64,000 bases of DNA from Methanosarcina siciliae T4/M (GTDB lineage: Archaea > Halobacteriota > Methanosarcinia > Methanosarcinales > Methanosarcinaceae), in NCBI RefSeq assembly GCF_000970085.1, contig NZ_CP009506.1, positions 558,001 to 622,000 of the forward strand, written 5' to 3'. The number at the start of each line of letters is the position of its first letter. The stretch's first letter is position 1. Shown one piece after another: positions 36,156-44,889 of this stretch. Under the pieces are notes generated by a model. That model searched no databases and was not told the origin of the DNA. It saw only the letters and a list, made by a program, of their open reading frames with translations. Made by a program: the position numbers and the translations under genes.

Positions 36156-37130
36156 ATGTTTCCAGAAGTCAGGTTGAGAAGGTTGAGGAAAGGAAAAATC
36201 AGGGATCTTATCCGTGAAACGACGCTGTCGGTTAACGACCTGGTCATGCCTATTTTTGTGAACGAGAACATCGATTCTCCGGTTGAGATCTCTTCCATGC
36301 CCGGAATATATAATCTTCCCCTCTCCGGGGTTGCAAAAGAAGCAAAAGAGATTGCGGACCTCGGGATTCCTGCAGTAATCATTTTCGGAGTTCCCGCACA
36401 TAAGGATGCGGAAGGGAGTTCTTCTTATGGGGAAGCAGATATCGTTCAGGAAGCCGTAAGGAGGATTAAAGCCGAGTTTGGGGACAGACTTGTTGTGATC
36501 ACGGACCTCTGTATGTGCGAATATACAAGCCACGGGCACTGCGGGATAATCGACTTTGAAACCAAGGAAGTTCTTAACGACCCGACGCTCGAAGTTCTCG
36601 GGAAGATCGCTGTCAGCCATGCAAGAGCCGGGGCTGATATGATAGCTCCTTCGGGAATGATGGACGGGATGGTAGACGCAATCCGACAGGCGCTTGACTT
36701 CAGCGGGTTTGAGAATATTCCCATTATGTCCTATGCCGCAAAATACCATTCCTGTTTCTACGGCCCATTCAGGGAAGCTGCCGAATCGGGATACTCCTTC
36801 GGAGACCGTTCGACCTACCAGATGGACCCTGCAAACAGCGACGAAGCGCTCAGGGAAGTAACCCTTGACGTGGCAGAAGGTGCGGATATCCTGATGGTAA
36901 AGCCTGCTCTCCCCTACCTGGATATCGTATACAGAGTCAAGACCGAGTTCGATATGCCAACAGCCGCATACAATGTGAGCGGAGAGTATTCCATGGTCAA
37001 AGCAGCTGCAGCCAATGGGTGGCTTGACGAGAAAAAAGCCATTTACGAGTCCCTTATCTCGATCAAGAGGGCAGGGGCGGACTTCATTATAACTTACTTT
37101 GCAAAGGATGCTGCCCGGATGCTGAGGTAA
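36156..37130 (+). CDS. hemB: porphobilinogen synthase (5-aminolevulinate dehydratase)
   Basis: 324 residues. It joins two 5-aminolevulinate molecules to porphobilinogen. The zinc-site cysteines are present (C119, C121, C129 in DLCMCEYTSHGHCG), as are both active-site lysines (K196 in SYAAKYHS, K249 in LMVKPALPYLD). ATG 36156 follows TTTCAGGAGTGATCAC (GGAG, 8-base spacing). The upstream 155-bp gap contains CCGTATATAG, a possible own TATA box. An equally long open frame on the opposite strand is a shadow. Confidence 0.97.
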   Translation: MFPEVRLRRLRKGKIRDLIRETTLSVNDLVMPIFVNENIDSPVEISSMPGIYNLPLSGVAKEAKEIADLGIPAVIIFGVPAHKDAEGSSSYGEADIVQEAVRRIKAEFGDRLVVITDLCMCEYTSHGHCGIIDFETKEVLNDPTLEVLGKIAVSHARAGADMIAPSGMMDGMVDAIRQALDFSGFENIPIMSYAAKYHSCFYGPFREAAESGYSFGDRSTYQMDPANSDEALREVTLDVAEGADILMVKPALPYLDIVYRVKTEFDMPTAAYNVSGEYSMVKAAAANGWLDEKKAIYESLISIKRAGADFIITYFAKDAARMLR

Positions 37131-37158
37131 GGGCTTCTTTCCAGGCATTCACTTTTTC

Positions 37159-37197
37159 AGGAGCTTAGATCAGGGCTTCCTTTCCGGCTCCTTTTTG
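37159..37197 (+). terminator. hairpin terminator after hemB
   Basis: AGGAGC 37159-37164 pairs with GCTCCT 37187-37192, followed by T-rich TTTTGTATTTTATTTTT. Positioned ~30 bases after the hemB stop. Confidence 0.45.
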
Positions 37198-37575
37198 TAT
37201 TTTATTTTTAAGCCTGCCTGTTAATTGCCTGTTAATTTTACCTGTTATGCTGTCCTTAAGGAGCGCTTTCATCAATAACTGCTTAATAGGTGAAGTCTCT
37301 GTTGTTATAGAGATGACGGAGCATAGATACAGATAAGTGGAGTATAGATAAAGATAAGTAGAGTATATGATGGAGCATTAACTTGATCCAGAAGCTCGAA
37401 AATGAAAATCTGCTTTACTTTAATTTGCTCTGGTTTGCCTTGATTTGATCTACTTAATCTACTCAATTGACTAAGTTAACTCGGTTTACTCAATTACCCT
37501 AATTTACTTAGTTTGCCCAAATTAACCTGTTTACAGTCCTTTATCGAATATTTAAGTCCATCCGGTGAGATTCCC
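37198..37575. other. non-coding AT-rich gap with short degenerate repeats
   Basis: Contains two imperfect copies of GATAAGTGGAGTATAGATA (about 37333-37375) and a run of short units like TTTACTCAATTACCC and TTAATCTACTCAATTGAC (about 37430-37530). No gene or clear promoter seen. hemL is presumably transcribed from here. Confidence 0.5.
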
Positions 37576-38850
37576 ATGACATTTGAGGTAACACTTGATA
37601 AGTCCAGACAGATGTATGAGAAAGCAAAGACCCTAATTCCGGGCGGGGTTAGCAGTCCGGTGCGCGCAATCAAACCCTATCCTTTCTATACAGCGTCAGC
37701 TGACGGTTCGAAGATAAGGGACCTTGACGGAAACGAGTACATTGACTACTGCCTTGCCTACGGGCCTGCTGTCCTCGGGCACAACCACCCGGTGATAAAG
37801 GCAGCAATCAAAGAGCAGCTTGATAAGGGCTGGCTCTATGGGACTCCTACCGAGCTTGAGGTGACCCTCGCAGAAAAGGTCGCAGGTTATTATCCTAGCA
37901 TTGATATGCTCCGGTTCGTTTCTACAGGCACGGAAGCCACTATGAGCGCTCTCCGCCTTGCCCGCGGCTTTACACGCAAAAACAAGTTTATCAAGATCGA
38001 AGGTGGGTTTCACGGGGCCCATGATGCGGTGCTCGTAAAGGCAGGTTCCGGAGCCACAACCCTCGGAGAGCCAGATTCCCCGGGAATCCCAGCCGATTTC
38101 ACCAAATATACGCTGCAGGCTCCGTATAACGATATCGAAACAATGACCACAATTGTGGAAAAGAACAGGGATGACCTTGCAGCATTGATCATAGAACCCG
38201 TGCTTGGGAATATCGGGCCTATCCTCCCGCTTCCCGGATACCTGAAAGAAATCCGAAAACTCACAAAGGAGAATGATGTCCTGCTCATTTTCGATGAGGT
38301 TATTACCGGGTTCAGGCTTGCAATGGGCGGGGCGCAGGAATTCTTCGGGGTCGTGCCTGACATGACCACCCTCGGAAAGATTGTAGGTGGAGGCCTGCCC
38401 ATCGGAGTCTTCGGAGGCCGCCGGGAAATTATGGAAATGATCGCTCCTTCCGGAGCTGTCTATCAGGCAGGGACCTTCAGCGGAAGCCCCTGTTCGGTGG
38501 CTGCGGGAATTGCCATGCTTGATTACCTGAAAAAGGAAGATATTCACGCAAAGCTGAATTCCACCGGGGATTACATGCGTACCATGCTCTCGGAAATCGT
38601 TGAGGACGAAGGGCTTGACTATACGGTATGCGGCATTGCTTCCATGTTCAAGATCTTCTTCGGGACCGAGCCCCATAATTACCAGGAAGCCCTGAAATGT
38701 GACAAAGAAGGTTACCTGGCTTTCTTCCACAGGATGCTTGCAAGCGGGGTTTTCCTGCCTCCCTCCCAGTTTGAGACCAACTTCATATCTGCAGCCCACA
38801 GCGAAGAAGACATTGAAAAGACCCTTGAGGCTTATATGGAAAATCTCTGA
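37576..38850 (+). CDS. hemL: glutamate-1-semialdehyde 2,1-aminomutase
   Basis: 424 residues from ATG 37576. It moves the amino group of glutamate 1-semialdehyde to make 5-aminolevulinate, using PLP. Landmarks: IPGGVSSPVRA at the N-terminus, FVSTGTEATMSALRLAR (cofactor phosphate), IFDEVITGFR, and the PLP lysine K268 in TLGKIVGGGLPIG. The open frame reaches back to 37513, but ATG 37576 gives the family length and has GGTGAG 7 bases upstream. It supplies the substrate for HemB just upstream, so gene order does not follow pathway order. Confidence 0.96.
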   Translation: MTFEVTLDKSRQMYEKAKTLIPGGVSSPVRAIKPYPFYTASADGSKIRDLDGNEYIDYCLAYGPAVLGHNHPVIKAAIKEQLDKGWLYGTPTELEVTLAEKVAGYYPSIDMLRFVSTGTEATMSALRLARGFTRKNKFIKIEGGFHGAHDAVLVKAGSGATTLGEPDSPGIPADFTKYTLQAPYNDIETMTTIVEKNRDDLAALIIEPVLGNIGPILPLPGYLKEIRKLTKENDVLLIFDEVITGFRLAMGGAQEFFGVVPDMTTLGKIVGGGLPIGVFGGRREIMEMIAPSGAVYQAGTFSGSPCSVAAGIAMLDYLKKEDIHAKLNSTGDYMRTMLSEIVEDEGLDYTVCGIASMFKIFFGTEPHNYQEALKCDKEGYLAFFHRMLASGVFLPPSQFETNFISAAHSEEDIEKTLEAYMENL

Positions 38851-38913
38851 GGGCTTAGATCTGAGAACTTATGCCTCTCAGGATTTATCTTTGAAAACGT
38901 TTGAGGATTCTAC

Positions 38914-39867
38914 ATGATAATAGGTACCCGGGGCAGCCAGCTTGCGCTTGCCCAGACCGAAAATGTTGCACGCCTGCTTAAAGAGAGGGGCGTTGAAACC
39001 AGCATCCAGATCATAAAAACCAGCGGGGACCGGTTTACTGACCGCCCTCTGCATGCCGTATCCGGAGGAGTCGGGGCATTTGTCCGGGAACTGGACGATG
39101 TCATGCTTGCAGGAGAAATCGATATCGCTGTCCATTCGATGAAGGATATGCCCACAATCCGCCCCGAAGGGCTCCCGACGGTTGCAGTTCTGAAGCGGGA
39201 CACCCCCTTTGATATCCTGCTCACTTATGACGGGACAACTCTTGACGAACTGCCCGAACAGGCTATCATAGGTACCAGTTCCCTGAGAAGGACTGCCCAG
39301 ATCCGGCGCTACAGGCCAGACCTTATTACTCAGGAACTCAGGGGCAATATCGACACCAGGCTCAGGAAGCTCAAAGAAGGGAAGTATGATGGGATCCTGC
39401 TCGCAAAAGCCGGGCTTGAGCGCATGGGCTGGGAAATCGAAGGGGAAATCCTTTCCCCTGACTTTTTCTGCCCTTCTCCGAACCAGGGCACGGTTGCAGT
39501 GGTTACAAGGGCAGATCCTGAGATTGAAGCTGCGGTTTCCGGACTTGACCATACCGAGAGCCGAATTGTTACCGAAATCGAGCGCATCCTAATTTCCGAA
39601 CTTGGAGGAGGCTGTACGACTCCGATTGGTTCTTACGCTGAGCTTACCCCCGATAAACAAGAAATCCATGTCCGGGCTGAAGTCCTTTCTCTTGATGGCA
39701 GGGAAGATGTCCGGATTGATGAGTTTATCCCTATGGTCGGGGGGATTGAGCAAGCCAGGGAACTCGGGCACAGGCTTGTGGATATGGGTGGCAAGCGGCT
39801 TGCCGAAGAGGCGCTCCTCCAGATATCCAGAAATGAGTGCAGTACGGAGAATTCATCCGATTATTGA
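38914..39867 (+). CDS. hemC: hydroxymethylbilane synthase (porphobilinogen deaminase)
   Basis: 317 residues. It polymerises four porphobilinogens into hydroxymethylbilane. Motifs: GTRGSQLALAQTE, AVHSMKDMP, GTSSLRRTAQIRRYRPDL, RGNIDTRLRKL, and Cys234 in GGGCTTPIG, which carries the dipyrromethane cofactor. The gene follows hemL after 63 bases on the same strand. Uroporphyrinogen III synthase (HemD), which would normally follow, is not in this window; pyrD begins 38 bases later. Confidence 0.96.
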   Translation: MIIGTRGSQLALAQTENVARLLKERGVETSIQIIKTSGDRFTDRPLHAVSGGVGAFVRELDDVMLAGEIDIAVHSMKDMPTIRPEGLPTVAVLKRDTPFDILLTYDGTTLDELPEQAIIGTSSLRRTAQIRRYRPDLITQELRGNIDTRLRKLKEGKYDGILLAKAGLERMGWEIEGEILSPDFFCPSPNQGTVAVVTRADPEIEAAVSGLDHTESRIVTEIERILISELGGGCTTPIGSYAELTPDKQEIHVRAEVLSLDGREDVRIDEFIPMVGGIEQARELGHRLVDMGGKRLAEEALLQISRNECSTENSSDY

Positions 39868-39905
39868 TACAGAGCCTGCCTGCGGGCAGTAAACGGAGCT
39901 ATCCA

Positions 39906-40811
39906 ATGTACAATCTCACCGGACTTGAATTAAAAAATCCGACCATCCTTGCAGCCGGGGTGCTCGGGACAACCGGGGCTTCCCTCTGCAGGGTCGCGCG
40001 TGAAGGGGAGGCAGGAGCAGTTGTGACCAAATCCATAGGTCCGGCTCCCAAAACCGGCCACTCCAACCCCAGCATGATAAAGCTGGACTGTGGCTTTTTA
40101 AATGCAATGGGGCTTCCGAACCCTTCTTATCCGGGCTTCATGCAGGAGCTCGAGTTTGCAAAAAGTAACTCTGCAGTTCCGGTAATTGCAAGCATTTTCG
40201 GGGGGAATCCTTCGGAGTTTGCCGAGGTCGCCGAGGGGCTGCTGCCTGCAAAGCCTGACGCTCTCGAGCTGAATGTGAGCTGTCCCCACGCCGAAGGGTA
40301 CGGGGCTGCAGTCGGTTCCAACCCCTGCCTGGTAGAGGCAGTGACAGCGGCGGTAAAAGATGTTGTTGACGTTCCTGTCTGGGTCAAGCTGACCCCAAAT
40401 GTTGCAGACATTACCTGCATAGGGAATGCAGCCGAATCCGGGGGAGCTGACGCAGTTGTTGCGATCAACACCGTAAAAGGAATGGCTATTGATATTGAAT
40501 CCGGATATCCCGTACTTGGAAACCGTTCGGGAGGGCTTTCCGGAAAAGCTGTCAAACCCGTAGCCGTCAAATGCGTCTATGACCTCTATACTGCTCTTGA
40601 AATTCCGGTAATCGGGGTGGGAGGAGTTTCTTCCTGGGAAGACGCTGTGGAATTGATGATGGCAGGAGCTGCAGCTGTCCAGGTCGGGTCTGCGGTATAC
40701 GACAGGGTGGACATCTTTTCTGAAATCGGGAAAGGAATAGAAGCTTTCCTCGAAAGAAAAGGCTATTCGGATATAAAGAAAATTATAGGGCTTGCCCACG
40801 AGATGGTCTGA
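39906..40811 (+). CDS. pyrD: dihydroorotate dehydrogenase, catalytic subunit (class 1B)
   Basis: 301 residues from ATG 39906 (GGAG 39895-39898, 7-base spacing); the frame opens earlier at 39837 but that overlaps hemC. It oxidises dihydroorotate to orotate in pyrimidine synthesis. FMN-site motifs: TKSIGPAPKTGHSNPS, NAMGLPNPSYPGF, ELNVSCPHAEGYG (catalytic Cys126, typical of class 1), and IPVIGVGGVSSWEDAVELMMAGA. It overlaps the electron-transfer partner pyrK by one base (TGATG), so the two are translationally coupled. Confidence 0.95.
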   Translation: MYNLTGLELKNPTILAAGVLGTTGASLCRVAREGEAGAVVTKSIGPAPKTGHSNPSMIKLDCGFLNAMGLPNPSYPGFMQELEFAKSNSAVPVIASIFGGNPSEFAEVAEGLLPAKPDALELNVSCPHAEGYGAAVGSNPCLVEAVTAAVKDVVDVPVWVKLTPNVADITCIGNAAESGGADAVVAINTVKGMAIDIESGYPVLGNRSGGLSGKAVKPVAVKCVYDLYTALEIPVIGVGGVSSWEDAVELMMAGAAAVQVGSAVYDRVDIFSEIGKGIEAFLERKGYSDIKKIIGLAHEMV

Positions 40812-41590
40812 TGCTTCCTCTTAATGCTACAATAATACAGATAACTGAAGAATCCCCCCTGGTCAGGACTTTTTTCTTTGATTACAGGTTTGAGGATATG
40901 GCGCCGGGCCAGTTTGTAATGGTCTGGGTCAGAGGTGTGGATGAGGTCCCTATGGGCCTTTCCAGAAATAATTCAGTAACGGTTCAGAAGGTAGGCGAGG
41001 CTACCTCAAAGCTTTTTGAGTTAGAAGAAGGCGACTCTTTCGGGCTCAGGGGGCCTTTCGGAAAGGGCTTTACCCTTCCCTCAAAAGGCGAAAAAGTCCT
41101 TCTTATAGCCGGCGGGGTCGGAGCTGCTCCTCTCTCACCTTATGCCGAGGCAGCCTCTGCCGCAGGCGCGGAAGTGCATACAATTCTTGGGGCGCGGAGT
41201 GCCGGAGACCTGCTTTTTGAAGGGCGCTTCGAAGCTCTCGGAGAGGTTTATGTCTCGACTGATGACGGTTCAAAAGGAATTAAAGGGTTTGTGACCGATG
41301 TCCTCAAAGGGCTTGATGTTGAAGCCTATGACCGAATTGCAGTCTGCGGCCCTGAAATAATGATGGCTTCGGTGTTCAGGCTCCTTGAGGAGAGGAAGGT
41401 CCTGGAAAATGCAGAGTTCAGCCTCCACCGCTATTTCAAATGCGGCATCGGTGTTTGCGGGGCATGCTGCATAGACCGGTCCGGACTCAGGGTTTGCAAG
41501 GACGGACCTGTGTTTTCCGGGGTTCAGCTCCTTGGTTCGGAGTTCGGGAAATATTCACGGGACGCCAGTGGGCGAAGAGTTAAAATTTAA
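40811..41590 (+). CDS. pyrK: dihydroorotate dehydrogenase electron transfer subunit
   Basis: 259 residues. A ferredoxin-reductase-like FAD/NAD module (FFDYRFEDMAPGQFVMVWV, GLRGPFGKGF, LLIAGGVGAAPLSPYAEAA) with a C-terminal 2Fe-2S cysteine cluster (FKCGIGVCGACC ... LRVCKDGPVF). It passes electrons from PyrD to NAD or another acceptor. The start codon overlaps the pyrD stop. It pairs with PyrD as a class 1B heterotetramer in known systems. Confidence 0.94.
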   Translation: MLPLNATIIQITEESPLVRTFFFDYRFEDMAPGQFVMVWVRGVDEVPMGLSRNNSVTVQKVGEATSKLFELEEGDSFGLRGPFGKGFTLPSKGEKVLLIAGGVGAAPLSPYAEAASAAGAEVHTILGARSAGDLLFEGRFEALGEVYVSTDDGSKGIKGFVTDVLKGLDVEAYDRIAVCGPEIMMASVFRLLEERKVLENAEFSLHRYFKCGIGVCGACCIDRSGLRVCKDGPVFSGVQLLGSEFGKYSRDASGRRVKI

Positions 41591-41667
41591 GTTTCGATAT
41601 ATCCTTTTAAAAAATGAAAGAGAGCAGGTAAACAGCTCTGTGAGAACAGGACGAGGAAGGCAAAACT

Positions 41668-42402
41668 ATGATTGGAAGGTTCAGGTCAGGCGATAACGTT
41701 TTTTATGGGGAGATCGAAGATGGGCGGGTGTATTCCAACGAAGGGGTCTCGGCCGGCACATTCGAACTTTCGGAACTTCGGGTTCTGCCTCCTTCTTTTC
41801 CCTCAAAAATTGTCTGTGTCGGCCTGAATTATAAGGATCATGCAGACGAGCTTTCCATGGAAGTCCCTGATACCCCTGTTCTTTTTTTAAAGCCTCCATC
41901 TGCGGTTATAGGGCATGGAGACAAGATCATTTATCCCCCGTCCAGTTCGCGGGTGGACTACGAAGCCGAACTTGCAGTCGTGATCGGAAAACGCTGCAAG
42001 AATATTTCTGCCGAAAAGGCAGAGGACGTGATTGCTGGCTATACCTGTTTTAATGATGTGACTGCTCGGGATCTCCAGCAAAAAGACGGGCAGTGGACAA
42101 GGGCAAAGAGTTTTGATACCTTTGCGGCATTCGGGCCCTATATTGTCTCTACGGACGAAATTGATGTTTCTGACCTGAAGATCTCCTGCAGGGTAAACGG
42201 GGAAACCAGACAGGAGTCGAGAACTTCAAACCTTATTTTTGACATTCCTTTTCTTATCGAATTCATCACCGAGATTATGACCCTGGAAGTTGGGGATGTA
42301 ATCGCTACAGGTACACCCCCGGGAGTTGGAGAACTGCAAAGAGGGGATACCGTGGAAGTTGAGATCCAGGGAATCGGAACACTTAGAAACGAGGTTGTCT
42401 AA
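41668..42402 (+). CDS. fumarylacetoacetate hydrolase (FAH) family protein
   Basis: 244 residues, a standalone FAH-fold domain. Motifs: CVGLNYKDHADEL, VLFLKPPSAVIGHGD, and metal-binding acidic residues in DYEAELAVVIGKRCKN and FNDVTARDLQ, ending VGDVIATGTPPGVGELQRGD. Family members act as metal-dependent hydrolases, decarboxylases or oxaloacetate tautomerases on short 2-oxo acids; the substrate here is not known. ATG 41668 has AGGAAGG 10 bases upstream. Its stop overlaps the start of the next gene (TAATG), so the two are coupled. Confidence 0.88.
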   Translation: MIGRFRSGDNVFYGEIEDGRVYSNEGVSAGTFELSELRVLPPSFPSKIVCVGLNYKDHADELSMEVPDTPVLFLKPPSAVIGHGDKIIYPPSSSRVDYEAELAVVIGKRCKNISAEKAEDVIAGYTCFNDVTARDLQQKDGQWTRAKSFDTFAAFGPYIVSTDEIDVSDLKISCRVNGETRQESRTSNLIFDIPFLIEFITEIMTLEVGDVIATGTPPGVGELQRGDTVEVEIQGIGTLRNEVV

Positions 42403-42707
42403 TGCTGCTTGAACATATTGGAAATGAACTTGACCTTACGGAGCGCCACCTGATAGTGCTCAAAAAGGTAATTGAAGAAGGCCCAATAGGAATCCTTAAA
42501 CTTGCAGAAGTTACCGGGATGCAGAACCACAAGGTGCGCTATTCCCTCAGGGTCCTTGAACAGGCAAATCTTATCAAGCCTTCGGCACAGGGGGCTGTGC
42601 CCGGGGATGCTGTCCCTAAATTCCTGCAGAACTTTGAGCGAGACCTGAGTGAAATCAATGAGAAAGTGTCCCGCCTCCGGGAGATTGAAGCTTCAATCCC
42701 GAAGTAA
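42402..42707 (+). CDS. small winged-helix transcriptional regulator
   Basis: 101 residues. HTH part: LDLTERHLIVLKKVIEEGPIGILKLAEVTGMQNHKVRYSLRVLEQANLIKPS, i.e. an archaeal winged helix, then a short coiled coil (FLQNFERDLSEINEKVSRLREIE) for dimerisation. It has no ligand domain. Coupled by a one-base overlap to the FAH gene, so it may regulate that operon or itself; the target is unknown. Its stop codon lies in a tandem repeat. Confidence 0.8.
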   Translation: MLLEHIGNELDLTERHLIVLKKVIEEGPIGILKLAEVTGMQNHKVRYSLRVLEQANLIKPSAQGAVPGDAVPKFLQNFERDLSEINEKVSRLREIEASIPK

Positions 42708-42760
42708 GGTTCTCAAGGTAAATGTCCTCAAAGTAAATGTCCTCAAAGTAAAGGTTCTGA
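42704..42760. repeat. tandem repeat, ~15 bp x 4, across the stop of the regulator gene
   Basis: Units GTAAGGTTCTCAAG (42704-42717), GTAAATGTCCTCAAA twice (42718-42732, 42733-42747) and GTAAAGGTTCTGA (42748-42760). The gene's TAA (42705-42707) is in the first unit. The remaining gap to 43039 is AT-rich, with two further loose copies of a short repeat around GATCAAGATTTAAT (42947-43012). Confidence 0.85.
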
Positions 42761-43039
42761 TTTTGAAAAGCTTTTTTAAGATATACTTTTTTGCTGTAGG
42801 TTTTTTTTTCTCCGGGCTTCGGTGACTTTTTATAATCCTATTTACATGTTTTTCCGCAATCATCGGATTCGGCACATTTTATGGATTAATCCCTTTTTGC
42901 GGTTTTATCCTCTGAGTTGAATCTTCGTGATATTCCTATATCATCCGATCAAGATTTAATTCATATTTAACATAAGGTTTAATTCATGTTTATTGATTCG
43001 ATCAAGATTTAATCCTCGTTTATTTCGGGAGAAACTCCT

Positions 43040-44755
43040 ATGACCTTAAGTCCTGAAGATCTTAAAACAATAGAAAAATACGCCCTTCAAAATGCTGTAA
43101 AATACGAAAAAGCCCCCCAGCCCAAAGCTGTAATGGGCAAGGTAATGGGAGAGTGCCCCCACCTGAGGGCCGATCCCGGGGCCGTCTCTGCGGCACTCAA
43201 AGACATTGTTTCCGAAATCGCTAAGGGAAACCCAGAAACCTGGGTAGCCAGGCTGTCGGAAATTGCTCCGGAGCTTATAGAAGCCCTGAGTGTAAAGAAA
43301 GAACCTGATAAGGGTTTAAAACCCCTCGAAGGGGCAGAGCCCGGAAAAGTCGTAATGCGTTTTGCCCCGAACCCCAACGGGCCCGGGACCCTGGGCAGTG
43401 CAAGGGGGATGGTGGTCAATTCCGAGTACGTAAAGATGTATGAGGGCAAGTTTGTTCTGCGCTTTGACGATACCGATCCTGATATTAAGCGTCCAATGCT
43501 TGAAGCCTATGACTGGTACCTGGACGACTTCAAATGGCTCGGGGTCGTGCCTGACCGGGTTGTCTACGCCTCGGACCATTTCCCTATATATTACGATTAT
43601 GCAAGAAAACTGATTGAGATGGGCAAGGCCTATGTCTGTTTCTGTAAGGGAGAAGACTTCAAAAGGTTAAAGGACACCAAGCAGGCCTGCCCGCACAGGG
43701 ACACGAGTCCGGAAGAAAACCTCATGCACTGGGAGAAAATGCTTGCCGGGGAATATGAAGACCAGCAGGCAGTGCTCAGGATCAAGACCGATATCGAACA
43801 TAAGGACCCTGCACTGAGGGACTGGGGGGCATTCAGGATCAGAAAGATGTCTCACCCTCGCGCCGAAATAGGGAACAAATACGTTGTCTGGCCCCTCCTG
43901 GACTTTGCAGGTGCAATCGAAGACCATGATCTCGGCATGACCCACATCATCCGGGGCAAAGACCTTATAGACAGCGAAAAGCGGCAGGGTTATGTCTACA
44001 AATACTTCGGCTGGACCTACCCGAAAACAACCCACTGGGGTAGGGTCAAGATCCACGAGTTCGGGAAGTTCAGCACAAGCTCCCTCCGAAAAGCCATCGA
44101 AGCCGGAGAGTACAGCGGCTGGGACGACCCCGGGCTGCCCACGATAAGGGCAATCAGGCGCCGCGGAATACAGGCTGAAGCCCTTAAAAAGTTCATGATC
44201 GAAATGGGTGTCGGAATGACTGATGTGAGTATCAGCATGGAGTCCCTTTATGCCGAAAACCGCAAAATCGTGGACCCCATTGCAAACAGGTACTTCTTTG
44301 TCTGGGCCCCGGTAAAACTGGAAATTGAAGGTGCTGAGCCCACGGTTGCAAAACTTCCCCTCCATCCGACTGACCACTCCCGGGGCGTAAGGGAAATAGC
44401 CGTAGGAAATAAGGTGCTTGTCTGTGCCGAGGACGTCGAAAAGCTGGAAGTGGGTTCAGTCATCCGCCTAAAAGATTTCCGTAATATCGAAATCACTTCG
44501 CTTTCCCCGCTTCAGGCAAAGATCTCTGATGTTTCTCTCGAAGCCCTTAAAAAAGCAAAAGCTAAGATCATCCACTGGGCACCAATTGACGGAATTTCCG
44601 TTAAAGTGCGCGGACCAGAAGGCGATCTTGAAGGAATCGGCGAAAAAGGAATTGCAGGAGAACTTAATAAAATTGTCCAGTTCGAACGTTTCGGCTTCTG
44701 CAGAATTGATGCCGTAGAAGGAGAAAAAGTTGTGGCGTACTTTGCCCACAAATGA
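43040..44755 (+). CDS. gltX: glutamyl-tRNA synthetase (archaeal type)
   Basis: 571 residues. Class I synthetase with an N-terminal ~100-residue archaeal/eukaryotic extension, the catalytic Rossmann start RFAPNPNGPGTLGSARG (about 107-123), FVLRFDDTDPDIKRP, and a C-terminal beta-barrel anticodon domain as in archaeal GlnRS/GluRS. The HIGH motif is degenerate (TLGS), and the KMSKS region reads EFGKFSTSSLRKAI. It charges tRNA-Glu, the substrate of HemA encoded 8 kb upstream. ATG 43040 follows GGGAGAAACTCCT. The stop codon sits in a ~25-bp repeat. Confidence 0.95.
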   Translation: MTLSPEDLKTIEKYALQNAVKYEKAPQPKAVMGKVMGECPHLRADPGAVSAALKDIVSEIAKGNPETWVARLSEIAPELIEALSVKKEPDKGLKPLEGAEPGKVVMRFAPNPNGPGTLGSARGMVVNSEYVKMYEGKFVLRFDDTDPDIKRPMLEAYDWYLDDFKWLGVVPDRVVYASDHFPIYYDYARKLIEMGKAYVCFCKGEDFKRLKDTKQACPHRDTSPEENLMHWEKMLAGEYEDQQAVLRIKTDIEHKDPALRDWGAFRIRKMSHPRAEIGNKYVVWPLLDFAGAIEDHDLGMTHIIRGKDLIDSEKRQGYVYKYFGWTYPKTTHWGRVKIHEFGKFSTSSLRKAIEAGEYSGWDDPGLPTIRAIRRRGIQAEALKKFMIEMGVGMTDVSISMESLYAENRKIVDPIANRYFFVWAPVKLEIEGAEPTVAKLPLHPTDHSRGVREIAVGNKVLVCAEDVEKLEVGSVIRLKDFRNIEITSLSPLQAKISDVSLEALKKAKAKIIHWAPIDGISVKVRGPEGDLEGIGEKGIAGELNKIVQFERFGFCRIDAVEGEKVVAYFAHK

Positions 44756-44814
44756 TTAAGGTAAATTTTGTCCGAAATGGTCAAGGGTAAATTTTGTCCT
44801 CAAACAATTAAGGG
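44750..44814. repeat. imperfect ~25-bp repeat across the gltX stop codon
   Basis: AAATGATTAAGGTAAATTTTGTCCG (44750-44774) and AAATGGTCAAGGGTAAATTTTGTCCTC (44775-44801), then a partial third (AAACAATTAAGGG). The gltX TGA (44753-44755) is in unit 1. Confidence 0.8.
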
Positions 44815-44820
44815 AAAAAA

Positions 44821-44870
44821 GAAGGGCAGAAAAAGAACAGTAAAGCTGTCCCTTCCGTTCCCTTCTCTTT
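44821..44870. terminator. terminator-like hairpin between convergent genes
   Basis: GAAGGG 44821-44826 pairs with CCCTTC 44860-44865, with an inner ACAG/CTGT pair, flanked by A-rich and T-rich tracts on either side, so it could stop gltX on the plus strand and the surface-protein gene on the minus strand. Confidence 0.4.
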
Positions 44871-44889
44871 TTTCGATTTCAAACCAGTT

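Noticed and set aside
36135..37148. 337-residue open frame on the minus strand opposite hemB
   Set aside because: Shadow of a well-conserved gene with both catalytic lysines and zinc cysteines; the opposite frame has no recognisable domain.
37696..38799. 367-residue open frame on the minus strand opposite hemL
   Set aside because: Antisense shadow produced by codon bias; hemL motifs are complete on the plus strand.
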